DNA of 64,000 nt from Streptacidiphilus sp. ASG 303 (GCF_020991365.1 NZ_JAJLRA010000013.1:62001-126000), one strand, 5' to 3'. Positions 8,959-17,251 are shown, counted from the first letter of the stretch. Notes: generated by a model from the sequence alone, not told the origin. A program made the numbers and translations.

Positions 8959-8964
8959 GGGGAC

Positions 8965-9759
8965 ATGCCCACAGACGCATCAGCCACACACGCCGACCTG
9001 TCCCTCACGCTGGACGAGGCCGGAACCGGCAGGCCGGTCCTCATCCTGCACGGCGGCGGAGGCCGCGCCACGGTCGCCGGCATCGCCCGGCATCTCTCCC
9101 GCACCGCACACACCATCACGCCCGTGCACCCCGGCTGGGACGGCACCCACCGCCCCGCATGGCTCACCGGCATCGGCGACCTCGCCCTCGCCTACCTCCA
9201 CCACCTGCACGAACGCGGACTGCGCGACGTTCTCGTCGTCGGCTCCTCGCTCGGCGGCTGGACGGCCGCCGAGATGGCCGTACGCGACAGCGCGGGAACG
9301 ATCACCGGCCTCGTCCTGATCGACGCCGTCGGCGTGCAGGTCGAGACGGAGCCGATCACCGACGTCTTCGCCCTCGACGCCCGCGGCGTCGCGGAGCACT
9401 CCTGGCACGACCCGGACCGGTACCACCTCGACCCGGCCGACGTCCCGGTCGAGGAGCTCGCACGCAGGCGGGCCAACATGGCCACCATGCGCATCCTCGC
9501 CGGCGACCCCTACATGCACGACCCCGGACTGCTGAGCCGGCTCGGACAGGTCCGGGCGCCCGCCCTCCTGCTCTGGGGCGGGAGCGACCGCATCGTCACC
9601 CCCGCCTACGGCGCGGCGTACGCCGACGCCTTCGGCGACGGCCGACTCGAGGTCATCCCCGAGGCGGGCCACCTTCCGCAGATCGAACAGCCCGAAGCCA
9701 CCTTCGCCCTGATCGAGGCCCACCTGCGCCGGACGGGCACCCCGTCCCCCCACCGGTGA
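8965..9759 (+). CDS. Alpha/beta-hydrolase
   Basis: A 264-residue soluble hydrolase, probably an esterase or C-C/lactone hydrolase. The triad is readable: nucleophile elbow GSSLGG (about 93-98), Asp in LLWGGSDRIVTP (about 205) and His in PEAGHLPQIEQPE (about 233). The oxyanion-hole HGGGGR motif lies at 30-35. ATG 8965 is only a few bases after the AT-rich operator, and no normal ribosome binding site fits, so the message may be leaderless or nearly so. Probably controlled by the divergent MarR protein. Confidence 0.88.
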   Translation: MPTDASATHADLSLTLDEAGTGRPVLILHGGGGRATVAGIARHLSRTAHTITPVHPGWDGTHRPAWLTGIGDLALAYLHHLHERGLRDVLVVGSSLGGWTAAEMAVRDSAGTITGLVLIDAVGVQVETEPITDVFALDARGVAEHSWHDPDRYHLDPADVPVEELARRRANMATMRILAGDPYMHDPGLLSRLGQVRAPALLLWGGSDRIVTPAYGAAYADAFGDGRLEVIPEAGHLPQIEQPEATFALIEAHLRRTGTPSPHR

Positions 9760-9763
9760 GCGG

Positions 9764-9806
9764 CCGCCGGCGGCCGGTCGCCTCCCCACCGACCGGCCGC
9801 CGGCGG
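9764..9806. terminator. Bidirectional hairpin between convergent hydrolase and TetR genes
   Basis: A 17-bp perfect inverted repeat (9764-9780 with 9790-9806, 9-base loop) begins 4 bases after the hydrolase stop and lies downstream of the convergent TetR gene. Confidence 0.65.
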
Positions 9807-9898
9807 GGAATCGCAGCCGGCCGCCGTCACACCCTCGCACAGGCCCCAGCGCTCCGACCGCGAGGGCCCGCCCGCCCCGCACGGCCCGCGGCCGTGCG

Positions 9899-10507
9899 TC
9901 AGCCGGGGAGGAGCACGGCGGGCAGCACGACGGCGTCGAAGTAGGCCTGCAGCTGACCGGCGTCGCACTCCTCGCCCTGGAGCAGGGTGGCGGTCAGGAC
10001 GGGGGCGACGACCAGCTGCGGGAAGTAGGGCAGGGCGGGGGCGGCGGGGTCCGCCTCGCCGCGGTCGACCGCGCGCCGGGCCATCGCAGCGAGGGCGGCC
10101 GCCTCGGTGTCGAAGAGGGTCTCCCTCAGGGTCCGCGCCAGCTCCTCGTCGGTGCGCATGGCGTGGCAGACCGCGCTCAGCAGGGCGCCGGACTCCACCG
10201 CGCGGTCGGTGACCCTCCTGGCCACCTCGTGGAGGTCGCCCCGGAGCGAGCCGGTGTCGACCGTGGAGATCTTCGCGGGCTCCGCGTGGCGCAGCGCTGC
10301 GACCACGAGCCGGCTCTTGCTGTGCCACCGGCGGTAGAGGGTGGCCTTGCTGACGTGGGCCCGGACGGACACGGTGTCCATGGTGAGCCCCTCGTAGCCG
10401 ACGTCCCTGAGGACCTGCAGGACGGCGTCGTAGAGGTCGTGCTCGCGCTCCTTGGGCAGGCGCGAGTAGCGGTCCCCCGGGGCGGCGGGGGGCGTGGAGC
10501 TGGTCAT
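9899..10507 (-). CDS. TetR-family regulator of the adjacent efflux pump
   Basis: A 202-residue repressor. The helix-turn-helix is at about residues 38-58 (TMDTVSVRAHVSKATLYRRW), followed by a TetR C-terminal ligand domain. ATG 10507 follows AAGGA with 7-base spacing; that binding site lies inside a small inverted repeat GTGAT/ATCAC (10511-10524), which could add feedback control. It lies downstream of the MFS gene on the same strand but two strong hairpins separate them, so it may have its own promoter or depend on read-through. The likely target is the 25-bp palindrome ahead of the pump gene. Confidence 0.88.
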   Translation of the reverse strand: MTSSTPPAAPGDRYSRLPKEREHDLYDAVLQVLRDVGYEGLTMDTVSVRAHVSKATLYRRWHSKSRLVVAALRHAEPAKISTVDTGSLRGDLHEVARRVTDRAVESGALLSAVCHAMRTDEELARTLRETLFDTEAAALAAMARRAVDRGEADPAAPALPYFPQLVVAPVLTATLLQGEECDAGQLQAYFDAVVLPAVLLPG

Positions 10508-10551
10508 GGCGGTGATCCTTATCACACGTGGCGGCGGTGAGTCCGGCACGT

Positions 10552-10587
10552 CTCCGGGCCGGCGCCCTGGCGGGCGCCGGCCCGGAG
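10552..10587 (-). terminator. Hairpin 2 downstream of MFS gene
   Basis: A 16-bp perfect inverted repeat (10552-10567 with 10572-10587, TGGC loop). It is the second of two back-to-back hairpins between the pump and TetR genes. Confidence 0.6.
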
Positions 10588-10590
10588 GGG

Positions 10591-10625
10591 GTGTCCGGCC
10601 GGGCCGTGCGGGCCCGGCCGGACAC
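10591..10625 (-). terminator. Hairpin 1 downstream of MFS gene
   Basis: A 15-bp perfect inverted repeat (10591-10605 with 10611-10625, 5-base loop), ending 10 bases after the pump stop codon. Confidence 0.65.
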
Positions 10626-10635
10626 CGTCGGGCGG

Positions 10636-12132
10636 TCACATGTGCACGACGGGCCCCTGCGTGCGGGCGGCCTCGGGCACGCCGCGGCGGTACAGCACGG
10701 CCGCGATGAGGGCGCCGACGGCGAACAGGCCCGCCGCCCACCAGAACGCGGCCGAGTAGCTCTCGATGCCCGCCTGGGCGAGCACCTGCGGGGAGGGGCG
10801 CTTCCCCTCCAGGTAGGACTCCGCCGCCCGGGCGGCGATGGTGGACAGCAGCGCCGTCCCGATCGAGCCGCCGACCTGCTGCACCACGTTGACGCTGGCG
10901 GAGGCGGCGCCGGCGTCGGCCGGGTCGACGCCGGCGGTGCCGAGGCTCATCGCGGACGAGAAGAGCACGCCCATGCCGAGGCCCATGAGGAACAGCGGGG
11001 GCAGGATGTCGCTCGCGTAGTGGCTGTCCATGTCGAGCCGGGTGAGCATCGCCAGCGCGACGGCGGCGAGGGCCATGCCGGCCGGGACGAGGATCTTCGG
11101 CGAGACGCGCGGGCCGAGGAGCGCGTTGCCGCCGACCGCCGTGATCATGATGCCGGCGACCATCGGCAGGAACGCCTCACCGGTCTTCACCGGGTTGTAG
11201 GCGAGGTTCTGCTGGAGGTAGTAGGTCAGGAAGAGGAAGACCGCGAACATCGCGGCCCCCGCGACGAGCAGCGAGAGGAACGAGGCGGCCCGGTCGCGGT
11301 CGAGCAGGATGCGCATGGGCAGCAGCGGGTGGGCGGCGCGCGTCTGCCACCAGGCGAACGCGGCCAGCAGGACGACGCCGGCGGCGAGGAAGCCCCAGGT
11401 GCCCGGGTGCCCCCAGTCCTTGGTCTCGGCGTTGGCGAAGCCGTACACGACGGAGAACAGCCCGGCCGTGACCAGCAGGGCGCCCGCCACGTCCAGGGCG
11501 GGGCGCTCGTCGGCGCGGTCGTTGCCCTTGAGCAGCGCGAGCGCGCCGGCCAGGACGGGGACGGCGATCGCGACGTTCACGAAGAGGCACCAGCGCCAGT
11601 CCAGGTGCTGCGTCAGGAGGCCGCCCAGCAGCAGGCCGACCGCGGCTCCCATGCCGGCGACGGCGCCGTAGATGCCGAACGCCTTGGCGCGCTCCCGGGG
11701 CTCCGTGAAGGTGAGGTTGAGCAGCGACAGGCACGCCGGCGCCACCAGCGCGCCGAAGACGCCCTGCAGGGCGCGGGCGGTGACGAGGACCTCGAAGTTC
11801 CCGGCGGCTCCGCCCAGGGCGGAGGCGGCGGCGAACCCGACGAGTCCCACCGTGAACGTGAGGCGGTAGCCGAAGAAGTCACCGATGCGGCCGCCGATCA
11901 GCAGGAGGCTGCCGAACGCGAGGGAGTAGGCGGTGACGATCCACTGCCTGCTGTCGTTGCTGAAGCCGAGGTCCTGCTGGGCCGAGGGCAGCGCGATGTT
12001 CACGATGGTGGCGTCGAGCACCACCATCAGCTGCGCGAGGGCGATCATGCCCAGGACGAGCCACCGGTGCCGGGATCCGCCGCGGCCCTGGGCCGAGACG
12101 GCCGTGGCGCCTGTGGCGGTGGACGTTGACAT
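10636..12132 (-). CDS. DHA2-family MFS drug efflux transporter
   Basis: A 498-residue, about 14-helix proton-driven antiporter of the EmrB/QacA type. Diagnostic features are LDATIVNIALPSAQQDLGFS in helix 1, GGRIGDFFGYR after helix 2 and GAVAGMGAAVGLLLGGLL (motif C). It probably expels a toxic compound or antibiotic. ATG 12132 follows GAAGGGA. The upstream region has the palindrome at 12282-12306, the likely site of repression by the TetR protein encoded immediately downstream. The exported compound cannot be deduced. Confidence 0.92.
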   Translation of the reverse strand: MSTSTATGATAVSAQGRGGSRHRWLVLGMIALAQLMVVLDATIVNIALPSAQQDLGFSNDSRQWIVTAYSLAFGSLLLIGGRIGDFFGYRLTFTVGLVGFAAASALGGAAGNFEVLVTARALQGVFGALVAPACLSLLNLTFTEPRERAKAFGIYGAVAGMGAAVGLLLGGLLTQHLDWRWCLFVNVAIAVPVLAGALALLKGNDRADERPALDVAGALLVTAGLFSVVYGFANAETKDWGHPGTWGFLAAGVVLLAAFAWWQTRAAHPLLPMRILLDRDRAASFLSLLVAGAAMFAVFLFLTYYLQQNLAYNPVKTGEAFLPMVAGIMITAVGGNALLGPRVSPKILVPAGMALAAVALAMLTRLDMDSHYASDILPPLFLMGLGMGVLFSSAMSLGTAGVDPADAGAASASVNVVQQVGGSIGTALLSTIAARAAESYLEGKRPSPQVLAQAGIESYSAAFWWAAGLFAVGALIAAVLYRRGVPEAARTQGPVVHM

Positions 12133-12281
12133 GCGGGTTTCCCTTCGAAAGGGGTCGTGCGGTCCGGCGGTCTGCCGTCACCGCGCACACGGGTGCCGCC
12201 GTGGCAGCGGCGGATGCCGCAGCGGCCGGGGCCCGGAGCCGGGCTCCCGGCCGGCACCGCTGCGCACGTGCGGAAACACTT

Positions 12282-12306
12282 TGTGAACGAAACTGTTTCG
12301 TTCACA
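12282..12306. promoter_or_regulatory. 25-bp perfect palindrome, probable TetR operator
   Basis: TGTGAACGAAAC and GTTTCGTTCACA flank a single T, giving 12-bp perfect arms about 150 bases ahead of the pump start. An odd-centred palindrome of this size, with GAAAC/GTTTC cores, is typical of TetR operators. A degenerate half-site (cgaaacgcaaacgttcacc) follows at about 12330-12348. Confidence 0.75.
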
Positions 12307-12435
12307 TGGGACGCTACCCCCTCGCCCGATCGAAACGCAAACGTTCACCTCGTCCGGCGACGCACCGGGACGGGCCGGAGGGGCGAGGGGCCGGAGGGGC
12401 GAGGGGCCGGACGACACCGGACGGACCGGAGGACG

Positions 12436-12479
12436 CCGGAGGGGTGGCGGTCCCGGCTTCGGGACCGCCACCCCTCCGG
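12436..12479 (-). terminator. 20-bp-arm terminator of the helicase gene
   Basis: A perfect 20-bp inverted repeat (12436-12455 with 12460-12479, GCTT loop) starting 12 bases beyond the helicase stop. It also insulates the pump promoter region from helicase transcription. Confidence 0.8.
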
Positions 12480-12491
12480 GGCTGCGGGTTC

Positions 12492-14027
12492 TCAGGCGGC
12501 GAGGGACGAGCGGCGGGCTCCCGGGGAGCGGCGCCCGCCGTTGCCGTTGCCGTTGCCGTTGCTGCTTCCGTTGCTGCCGTTGCTGCCGCCGCGTCCGCCG
12601 TTGCCGCGTCCGCCGCGGCGCCCGCCGGAGCCGGCCGGGCGGCGGGTCGCGCTCGGGGCCGGGGCGGGCTCGGCGACGGTGACCGGGACGCCGCTGGGGG
12701 TGCGGGCCCCGGTGATGCGGGCGAGTTCGGCGTCGCCGGGCCGGACGCGCGCGGTGCGCGCGGTGACGCCGGCGTCGGCCATCAGCCGGGTCGTCCCGCG
12801 GCGCTGGTGCGGCAGGACGAGGGTGACCACGGTGCCGGACTCGCCCGCGCGGGCGGTGCGGCCGCCGCGGTGCAGGTAGTCCTTGTGGTCGGCCGGCGGG
12901 TCCACGTTGACGACCAGGTCCAGGCCGTCGATGTGGATGCCGCGCGCCGCGACGTCGGTGGCGACCAGGGCGGTGACGCGGCCCTCGCGGAACTGCGTCA
13001 GGGTCCGGGTGCGCTGCGGCTGGGACTTGCCGCCGTGCAGGGCCGCGGCGCGCACGCCGCTGGCGAGCAGGTGGCGCACCATGCGGTCGGCGGCGCGCTT
13101 GGTGTCCAGGAACATGATCACGCGCCCGTCGCGGGCCGCGATGCGGGTGGCGACGTCGCCCTTCTCCGCGTCCTCGACGTGCAGCAGGTGGTGCTCCATC
13201 GTGCTGACCACACCGGCCGTGGGGTCGACCGAGTGGGTGACCGGGTCGGTGAGGTAGGTGCGCACCAGGCGGTCGACGTTGCGGTCGAGGGTGGCGGAGA
13301 ACAGCATCCGCTGCCCGTCGGGCCGCACCTGGTCCAGCAGCGCGGTGACCTGCGGCATGAAGCCCATGTCGGTCATCTGGTCGGCCTCGTCCAGGACGGT
13401 GGTGCGGACCTGGTCCAGCCGGCAGTCGCCGCGGTCGATGAGGTCCTTGAGCCGTCCCGGCGTGGCGACGACGACCTCCGCCCCGCGGCCCAGGGCCTGC
13501 GCCTGCCGGCCGATCGACATGCCGCCGACGACGGTGGTCAGCCGCAGCCGCACCGCGTGGGCGTACGGGGTGAGGGCGTCGGTGACCTGCTGGGCCAGCT
13601 CGCGCGTCGGCACGAGGACCAGGGCGAGGGGGCGCCGGGCGTCGGCGCGCCGCCCTGCGGTGCGCGCGAGCATCGCGAGCCCGAAGGCGAGGGTCTTGCC
13701 GGAGCCGGTGCGGCCGCGCCCCAGCACGTCGCGGCCGGCCAGGGCGTCGGGCAGGGTCGCCGCCTGGATGGGGAAGGGCGTGGTCACACCCTGGCGGGTG
13801 AGGGCGGCCAGCAGGGGCGCGGGCATCTCGAGGTCGCTGAAGGCGTCCACCGGCGGCAGGGGCGGCGTGGTGGACACCGGCACCGCGAAGTCGCCCTGCG
13901 GGGCGGGGGCCCGGCGGCGCTCGGGGGCCCGGCCGGAGGCGGGGCGGGGAGCGGAGCCGGAGCCCGGGCCGCCGGCGCGGTTCCGGCGGAAGCGGTCGGG
14001 CGATCGGGGGGTGCGGTCGCGATTCAT
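12492..14027 (-). CDS. DEAD-box RNA helicase with Asn-Gly tail
   Basis: A 511-residue ATP-dependent RNA-unwinding enzyme, probably helping remove RNA structure at low temperature or in ribosome assembly. All motifs are present: Q-motif (TTPFPIQAATLP), Walker A GRTGSGKT, PTRELAQQ, TPGRL, DEAD in VLDEADQM, SAT, TDVAARGIHI and HRGGRTARAG. Both tails are Arg/Gly/Pro-rich and disordered; the C-terminus has a GSNGSNGSSNGNGNGNG repeat, likely for RNA binding. ATG 14027 follows GAGGAG. It lies 390 bases downstream of a cold-shock gene on the same strand, a common actinobacterial arrangement, but a hairpin lies between them. Confidence 0.94.
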   Translation of the reverse strand: MNRDRTPRSPDRFRRNRAGGPGSGSAPRPASGRAPERRRAPAPQGDFAVPVSTTPPLPPVDAFSDLEMPAPLLAALTRQGVTTPFPIQAATLPDALAGRDVLGRGRTGSGKTLAFGLAMLARTAGRRADARRPLALVLVPTRELAQQVTDALTPYAHAVRLRLTTVVGGMSIGRQAQALGRGAEVVVATPGRLKDLIDRGDCRLDQVRTTVLDEADQMTDMGFMPQVTALLDQVRPDGQRMLFSATLDRNVDRLVRTYLTDPVTHSVDPTAGVVSTMEHHLLHVEDAEKGDVATRIAARDGRVIMFLDTKRAADRMVRHLLASGVRAAALHGGKSQPQRTRTLTQFREGRVTALVATDVAARGIHIDGLDLVVNVDPPADHKDYLHRGGRTARAGESGTVVTLVLPHQRRGTTRLMADAGVTARTARVRPGDAELARITGARTPSGVPVTVAEPAPAPSATRRPAGSGGRRGGRGNGGRGGSNGSNGSSNGNGNGNGGRRSPGARRSSLAA

Positions 14028-14416
14028 GCGGAGTTCTCCTCGATGACCGCGCGTGTCGAGGAGGAATCCACGGAATGCGGCACGCGGAACTCGGCAGGAA
14101 CGGCCGTGAATGGGGCGAAGCGTGGACGGTTGGAGCCGTACGGAATGCTTCTCGTGCAGAGGACGGCGGCGGCGCTGTGCGGCCGCCGCGGTGTGCGGCG
14201 CGGACGCGCGGGGCCCCGGCGGGGTCACCGGTGTGCGGCGGGCCGCGGGCCCGGCGCCGGCCTCCCGGCGCCGGGAGCGGCGCGGGGCCGGGCTGCGCCC
14301 GGGAGGGCGGCGGCGGCGGACGCCGGCCGGCCGGTCCCCCGGGCACGGTGCGCGGGCCCGCACCGGAGTGCGGGCCCGCGACGGGTGCGTGGCCTGCGCC
14401 ACGCGTCATCCCTGGT
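14028..14416. other. Leader region of helicase gene
   Basis: About 390 bases between the cold-shock and helicase genes. It contains the hairpin at 14351-14380 and otherwise no coding-like ORF. The lower-GC part at 14040-14170, directly ahead of the helicase, probably holds its promoter and a long 5' UTR. Confidence 0.45.
14351..14380 (-). terminator. Terminator hairpin after cold-shock gene
   Basis: A 13-bp perfect inverted repeat (14351-14363 with 14368-14380, CGGA loop) 36 bases beyond the cold-shock stop codon. Confidence 0.7.
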
Positions 14417-14620
14417 TCAGAGGATGGTGATGTTCTCGGCCTGCGGGCCCTTCTGGCCCTGCGTCACGTCGAACTCCACCTTCTGGCCCTCCTGCAGCTC
14501 ACGGAAGCCCTGGGCGTTGATGTTGGAGTAGTGGGCGAAGACGTCGGCGCCGCCGCCGTCCTGCTCGATGAAGCCGAAGCCCTTTTCGCCGTTGAACCAC
14601 TTGACGGTACCGGTGGCCAT
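14417..14620 (-). CDS. Cold-shock protein, CspA family
   Basis: A 67-residue single-strand nucleic-acid chaperone with a single OB-fold. RNP1 (KGFGFI) and RNP2 (VFAHY) are intact, and the length equals standard Csp proteins. ATG 14620 follows GAAGGAGAG. It melts RNA structure and probably works with the downstream helicase. The upstream leader holds a hairpin followed by a U-rich run (see 14709-14749) and a candidate -10 element about 168 bases upstream. Confidence 0.97.
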   Translation of the reverse strand: MATGTVKWFNGEKGFGFIEQDGGGADVFAHYSNINAQGFRELQEGQKVEFDVTQGQKGPQAENITIL

Positions 14621-14967
14621 GTTCTCTCCTTCGGGGCAGTGCCGCAGGGCCGCACCGTGCGGTCCCGCGCGTCGCCGTGATGATCGCCCCGCCGAGAAAG
14701 AACCTCGGAAAACAAAAGTGCGCCTGGGTGGTCACAACCAGCAGGCGCACACACAAGTTCATGGGAACCACAACTGCAACTGGGACCACGGTAGCACGCC
14801 GCTGAGTCGGCCGGAGGATTTCCCGCGGCGTTCCCCGAGGTCCCCGGCGCGCGGGCGGGCACCCGGCCCGTGGGCCGCAGGGATCCGCCCGCCGGCGCGC
14901 CGTACCGGGCGGCCCGGCGGCCGACAGCGCCGGGATCGGGCGCGGGATCGGGCGCGGCGGTCGCCCG
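14621..14967. other. Leader of cold-shock gene / 3' side of phosphatase gene
   Basis: A 347-base region on the shared minus-strand path from the phosphatase to the cold-shock gene. It contains a U-tract hairpin (14709-14749), a second small hairpin (14692-14696 with 14704-14708) and a candidate -10 TACCGT (14788-14793). The part at 14940-14967 is a short cgggatcgggcg tandem. Confidence 0.5.
14709..14749 (-). terminator. U-tract intrinsic terminator or csp leader attenuator
   Basis: On the minus strand TGCGCCTG (14749-14742) pairs with CAGGCGCA (14726-14719), with an inner TGGT/ACCA stem, followed directly by CTTTTGTTTT. It lies 220 bases after the phosphatase stop and 90 bases before the cold-shock start. 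It could terminate the phosphatase transcript or act inside the cold-shock 5' UTR. Confidence 0.75.
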
Positions 14968-16734
14968 TCATCCCCCGGCGGGCACGCGCACGGCGATGAC
15001 GGTGACGTCGTCGTCGGCGGTGCCCAGGGAGTCCATCAGGGCGGTGCACAGCTCGCCGAGGGGCAGGCCGGCCAGCACGGCGGCCTCCCGCCGCAGGCGC
15101 TCCAGGCCGGTGTCCAGGGGCCGCAGGCGCGACTCGACCAGGCCGTCGGTGTAGAGGAGCAGTGTGGCGCCCGGCGGCAGGGGGACGACGGCCGTGAGGC
15201 GCGGGATGTCCGGGAGGATCCCGAGCAGCGCCCCGTGCCCCTCGGCCAGCAGGGCGGTGCGGCCGTCGGGGCGGACGAGCAGGGGCGGCGGGTGGCCCGC
15301 GCTGGACCAGTCGAACCGCCAGGCGCCGGCGGCCTCACGGTGCAGGTGGCCGTAGACCGCGGTGGCCGAGTCGGCCGCGTCCAGGTGGCTCATGACCGTG
15401 TCCAGGCGGTGCAGGGTGCTTCCGGGGGGTTCGGGGCGGTCCACGGCCAGGGCGCGCAGCATGTTGCGGAGCGCGCCCATGCGGGTGGCGGCCTGCAGGT
15501 CGTGGCCGGCGACGTCGCCGACGGCCAGGGCCAGGGGTCCGCCGGGCAGCGGGAAGGCGTCGTACCAGTCCCCGCCGATCTCCGCGCTGCGCCCTGCGGG
15601 CCGGTAGCGGGCGGCCAGCTCCAGCCCCTCGACGGGCGGCAGGTCGGTGAGCATGCTGCGCTGGAGCGTCGCGGCGATGTCGGCCTGCTCCGCGTACAGG
15701 CGCGCGTTCTCCAGGGTGAGCGCGGCCCGCAGGCCCACCTCCTCGGCCAGTTCCACCTCCGCCGGGGTGAAGGCACGGCCGGAACCGGTGCGGGCCAGCG
15801 TCATCGCCCCGTAGGTGTGCTCGCGCAACCGCAGGGGCACGACCAGGGCGACCGCCGCACCGAGACCGGGCTGCTCCTGCCACCGGACGGGGGGCGAGGG
15901 GACCGGGGGCGCCGGAGGCGCCGGGGGGCCGCCGCCCGGTCCGGCCGCGCCCGGGGCGGACTGCTGCGTGCCGGATCCGAGCAGCACCCGGCCCAGCGGC
16001 TCGGAGGAGGGGACCCGGAACTGCTGCGGTGCGCCGCTGGCGGACACCGGCCCGGCGGCTCCGGAACGGTCCGCGCAGGCGGCCCTCCGGACCAGGCCGG
16101 GTTCGGCCACCAGGTCGAGCGCCGCCCGGTCGGCCAGACGCGGCACCAGCAGCCGCGCCAGCCGCCCCAGCCTCTCCTCCGTGTCCGCCGCCGACACCAG
16201 TTCCATGGTCACCTCGGCCAACCAGGCCAGCGCGGCGTTCACGTCCTCGGCGCGCTGCAGTGCCCGCTCCCCGCTCGCGAGCAGCGCCTCGTGCCGCGCC
16301 CGCTCGTCCCGCCGGGCGGTGACGTCCTGGAAGGCCACCACCGCGCCGCCGTCCGGGGACGCCGGGGACAGCGGGGTGCAGGTCCACATGACCTCCAGCG
16401 GCGCGCCGTCCGCGCGCAGGAACACGTCCTCGTCGCACCTGGCGGCCCGTCCCTCGCGCAGGGCGTCCCGCAGGCGGCACGCGGTCCCGGCCGGGCGGTC
16501 CCCCGGCCGGCGGCCCGTCCCCGCCACGTCCTGGAGGTCCCGGCCGGCCAGTCCCCCGGGCGGACGGCCCAGCAGGCGCTCGGCGGCCGGGTTGCCCAGG
16601 AGGACCGCGCCGCCCGCGTCCACCAGGCACACGCCGAGGCCGAGGGCGGCGAAGACCTCCCGGAACACGTCCGCCCCCGCCGCCGGCCCGGGGCACGGCG
16701 GGGGGCTGTACGGGACACCCGCGGGAAGCTTCAC
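14968..16734 (-). CDS. PAS-GAF-SpoIIE (PP2C) serine phosphatase
   Basis: A 588-residue sensor phosphatase. A PAS domain (about 25-150: GVCLVDAGGAVLLGNPAAER, later PDGGAVVAFQDVTARRDER) is followed by a GAF domain (about 185-345) and a SpoIIE/PP2C domain (about 370-585) with GGDWYDAF, VGDVAGHD and a terminal DDDVTVIAV. It presumably dephosphorylates an anti-anti-sigma factor. GTG 16734 is chosen for the purine-rich AGAGGAGACTGGAGG just upstream, but the frame stays open to 17385 and coding-type base composition continues upstream in this frame to about 16905, so the true protein could be longer (ATG 16869, or a frameshift-joined start). Confidence 0.88.
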   Translation of the reverse strand: MKLPAGVPYSPPPCPGPAAGADVFREVFAALGLGVCLVDAGGAVLLGNPAAERLLGRPPGGLAGRDLQDVAGTGRRPGDRPAGTACRLRDALREGRAARCDEDVFLRADGAPLEVMWTCTPLSPASPDGGAVVAFQDVTARRDERARHEALLASGERALQRAEDVNAALAWLAEVTMELVSAADTEERLGRLARLLVPRLADRAALDLVAEPGLVRRAACADRSGAAGPVSASGAPQQFRVPSSEPLGRVLLGSGTQQSAPGAAGPGGGPPAPPAPPVPSPPVRWQEQPGLGAAVALVVPLRLREHTYGAMTLARTGSGRAFTPAEVELAEEVGLRAALTLENARLYAEQADIAATLQRSMLTDLPPVEGLELAARYRPAGRSAEIGGDWYDAFPLPGGPLALAVGDVAGHDLQAATRMGALRNMLRALAVDRPEPPGSTLHRLDTVMSHLDAADSATAVYGHLHREAAGAWRFDWSSAGHPPPLLVRPDGRTALLAEGHGALLGILPDIPRLTAVVPLPPGATLLLYTDGLVESRLRPLDTGLERLRREAAVLAGLPLGELCTALMDSLGTADDDVTVIAVRVPAGG

Positions 16735-17186
16735 CCCTCCAGTCTCCTCTCCGACGGCCCGGACGGCGTGCGCGACCGGGTCCGGCCCCCGCCCCCGCCC
16801 CCGCCCCCGCCCCCGGGAGAGGACCGCGGTGAGGACCGCGACGGCGGCGCCGACCGGGACGGGGTCCATGAGGGCGGCCTCGAGGGCGACGACCGGGGCG
16901 CGCGCTGGGCGAGGAGCAGCAGGACCCCGGCGACGGTGGCGACGGCCGCGACGGCCGCGACGACGGGCGGCAGGCGCCGGGCGAGGCGGCGGTCCGGGTC
17001 CGCCTGACCGGCCGGGGCCCCGCCGACGCGGAGGGTCCGGCCGGGGTGTCCGGCGGCCGCCGCGGACAGGACCGTGCCGCTCAGGCCGTCGACGAGCCGC
17101 GCCGTGGCGGGGCCGGTGTCGGCGGCGGCGTCGGCGGCGGCGCTGCCGCTGCCGTGACGGTCGTCTCCCGTTCCACGAGCGTTCAA
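16731..17186 (-). CDS. Uncertain upstream ORF with one membrane segment (possible frameshifted 5' part of the phosphatase)
   Basis: A 151-codon ORF from TTG 17186 whose stop TGA overlaps the phosphatase GTG (GTGA). Residues 1-95 have good coding composition: an Ala/Asp-rich start, LVDGLSGTVLSAAAAGHPGR, then a hydrophobic helix RRLPPVVAAVAAVATVAGVLLLLAQ. After about codon 96 (near 16905) coding bias moves to the phosphatase frame (-1), and this frame degenerates into Ser/Pro then poly-Gly from a 6-bp repeat. Either the ORF is a short coupled membrane gene with a junk tail, or an indel or slippage separates it from the phosphatase. Confidence 0.35.
   Translation of the reverse strand: MNARGTGDDRHGSGSAAADAAADTGPATARLVDGLSGTVLSAAAAGHPGRTLRVGGAPAGQADPDRRLARRLPPVVAAVAAVATVAGVLLLLAQRAPRSSPSRPPSWTPSRSAPPSRSSPRSSPGGGGGGGGGGRTRSRTPSGPSERRLEG
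16785..16814. repeat. Five-unit GCCCCC hexanucleotide repeat
   Basis: Five consecutive 6-bp GCCCCC units lie just ahead of the phosphatase start. On the minus strand they encode Arg-Gly repeats in the phosphatase frame and poly-Gly in the upstream ORF frame. The tract is a plausible slippage or indel site. Confidence 0.85.
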
Positions 17187-17251
17187 CCCGCCACCCCCGC
17201 CTGCGTCGTGTGCCCTCCCTACGTTCCTTGGTGGTTCGAAAGGAGGGACTG

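Noticed and set aside
16785-16814. Poly-Gly tail of the 151-codon ORF as a real protein segment
   Set aside because: It is produced by the GCCCCC repeat, and coding composition at that point belongs to the phosphatase frame.
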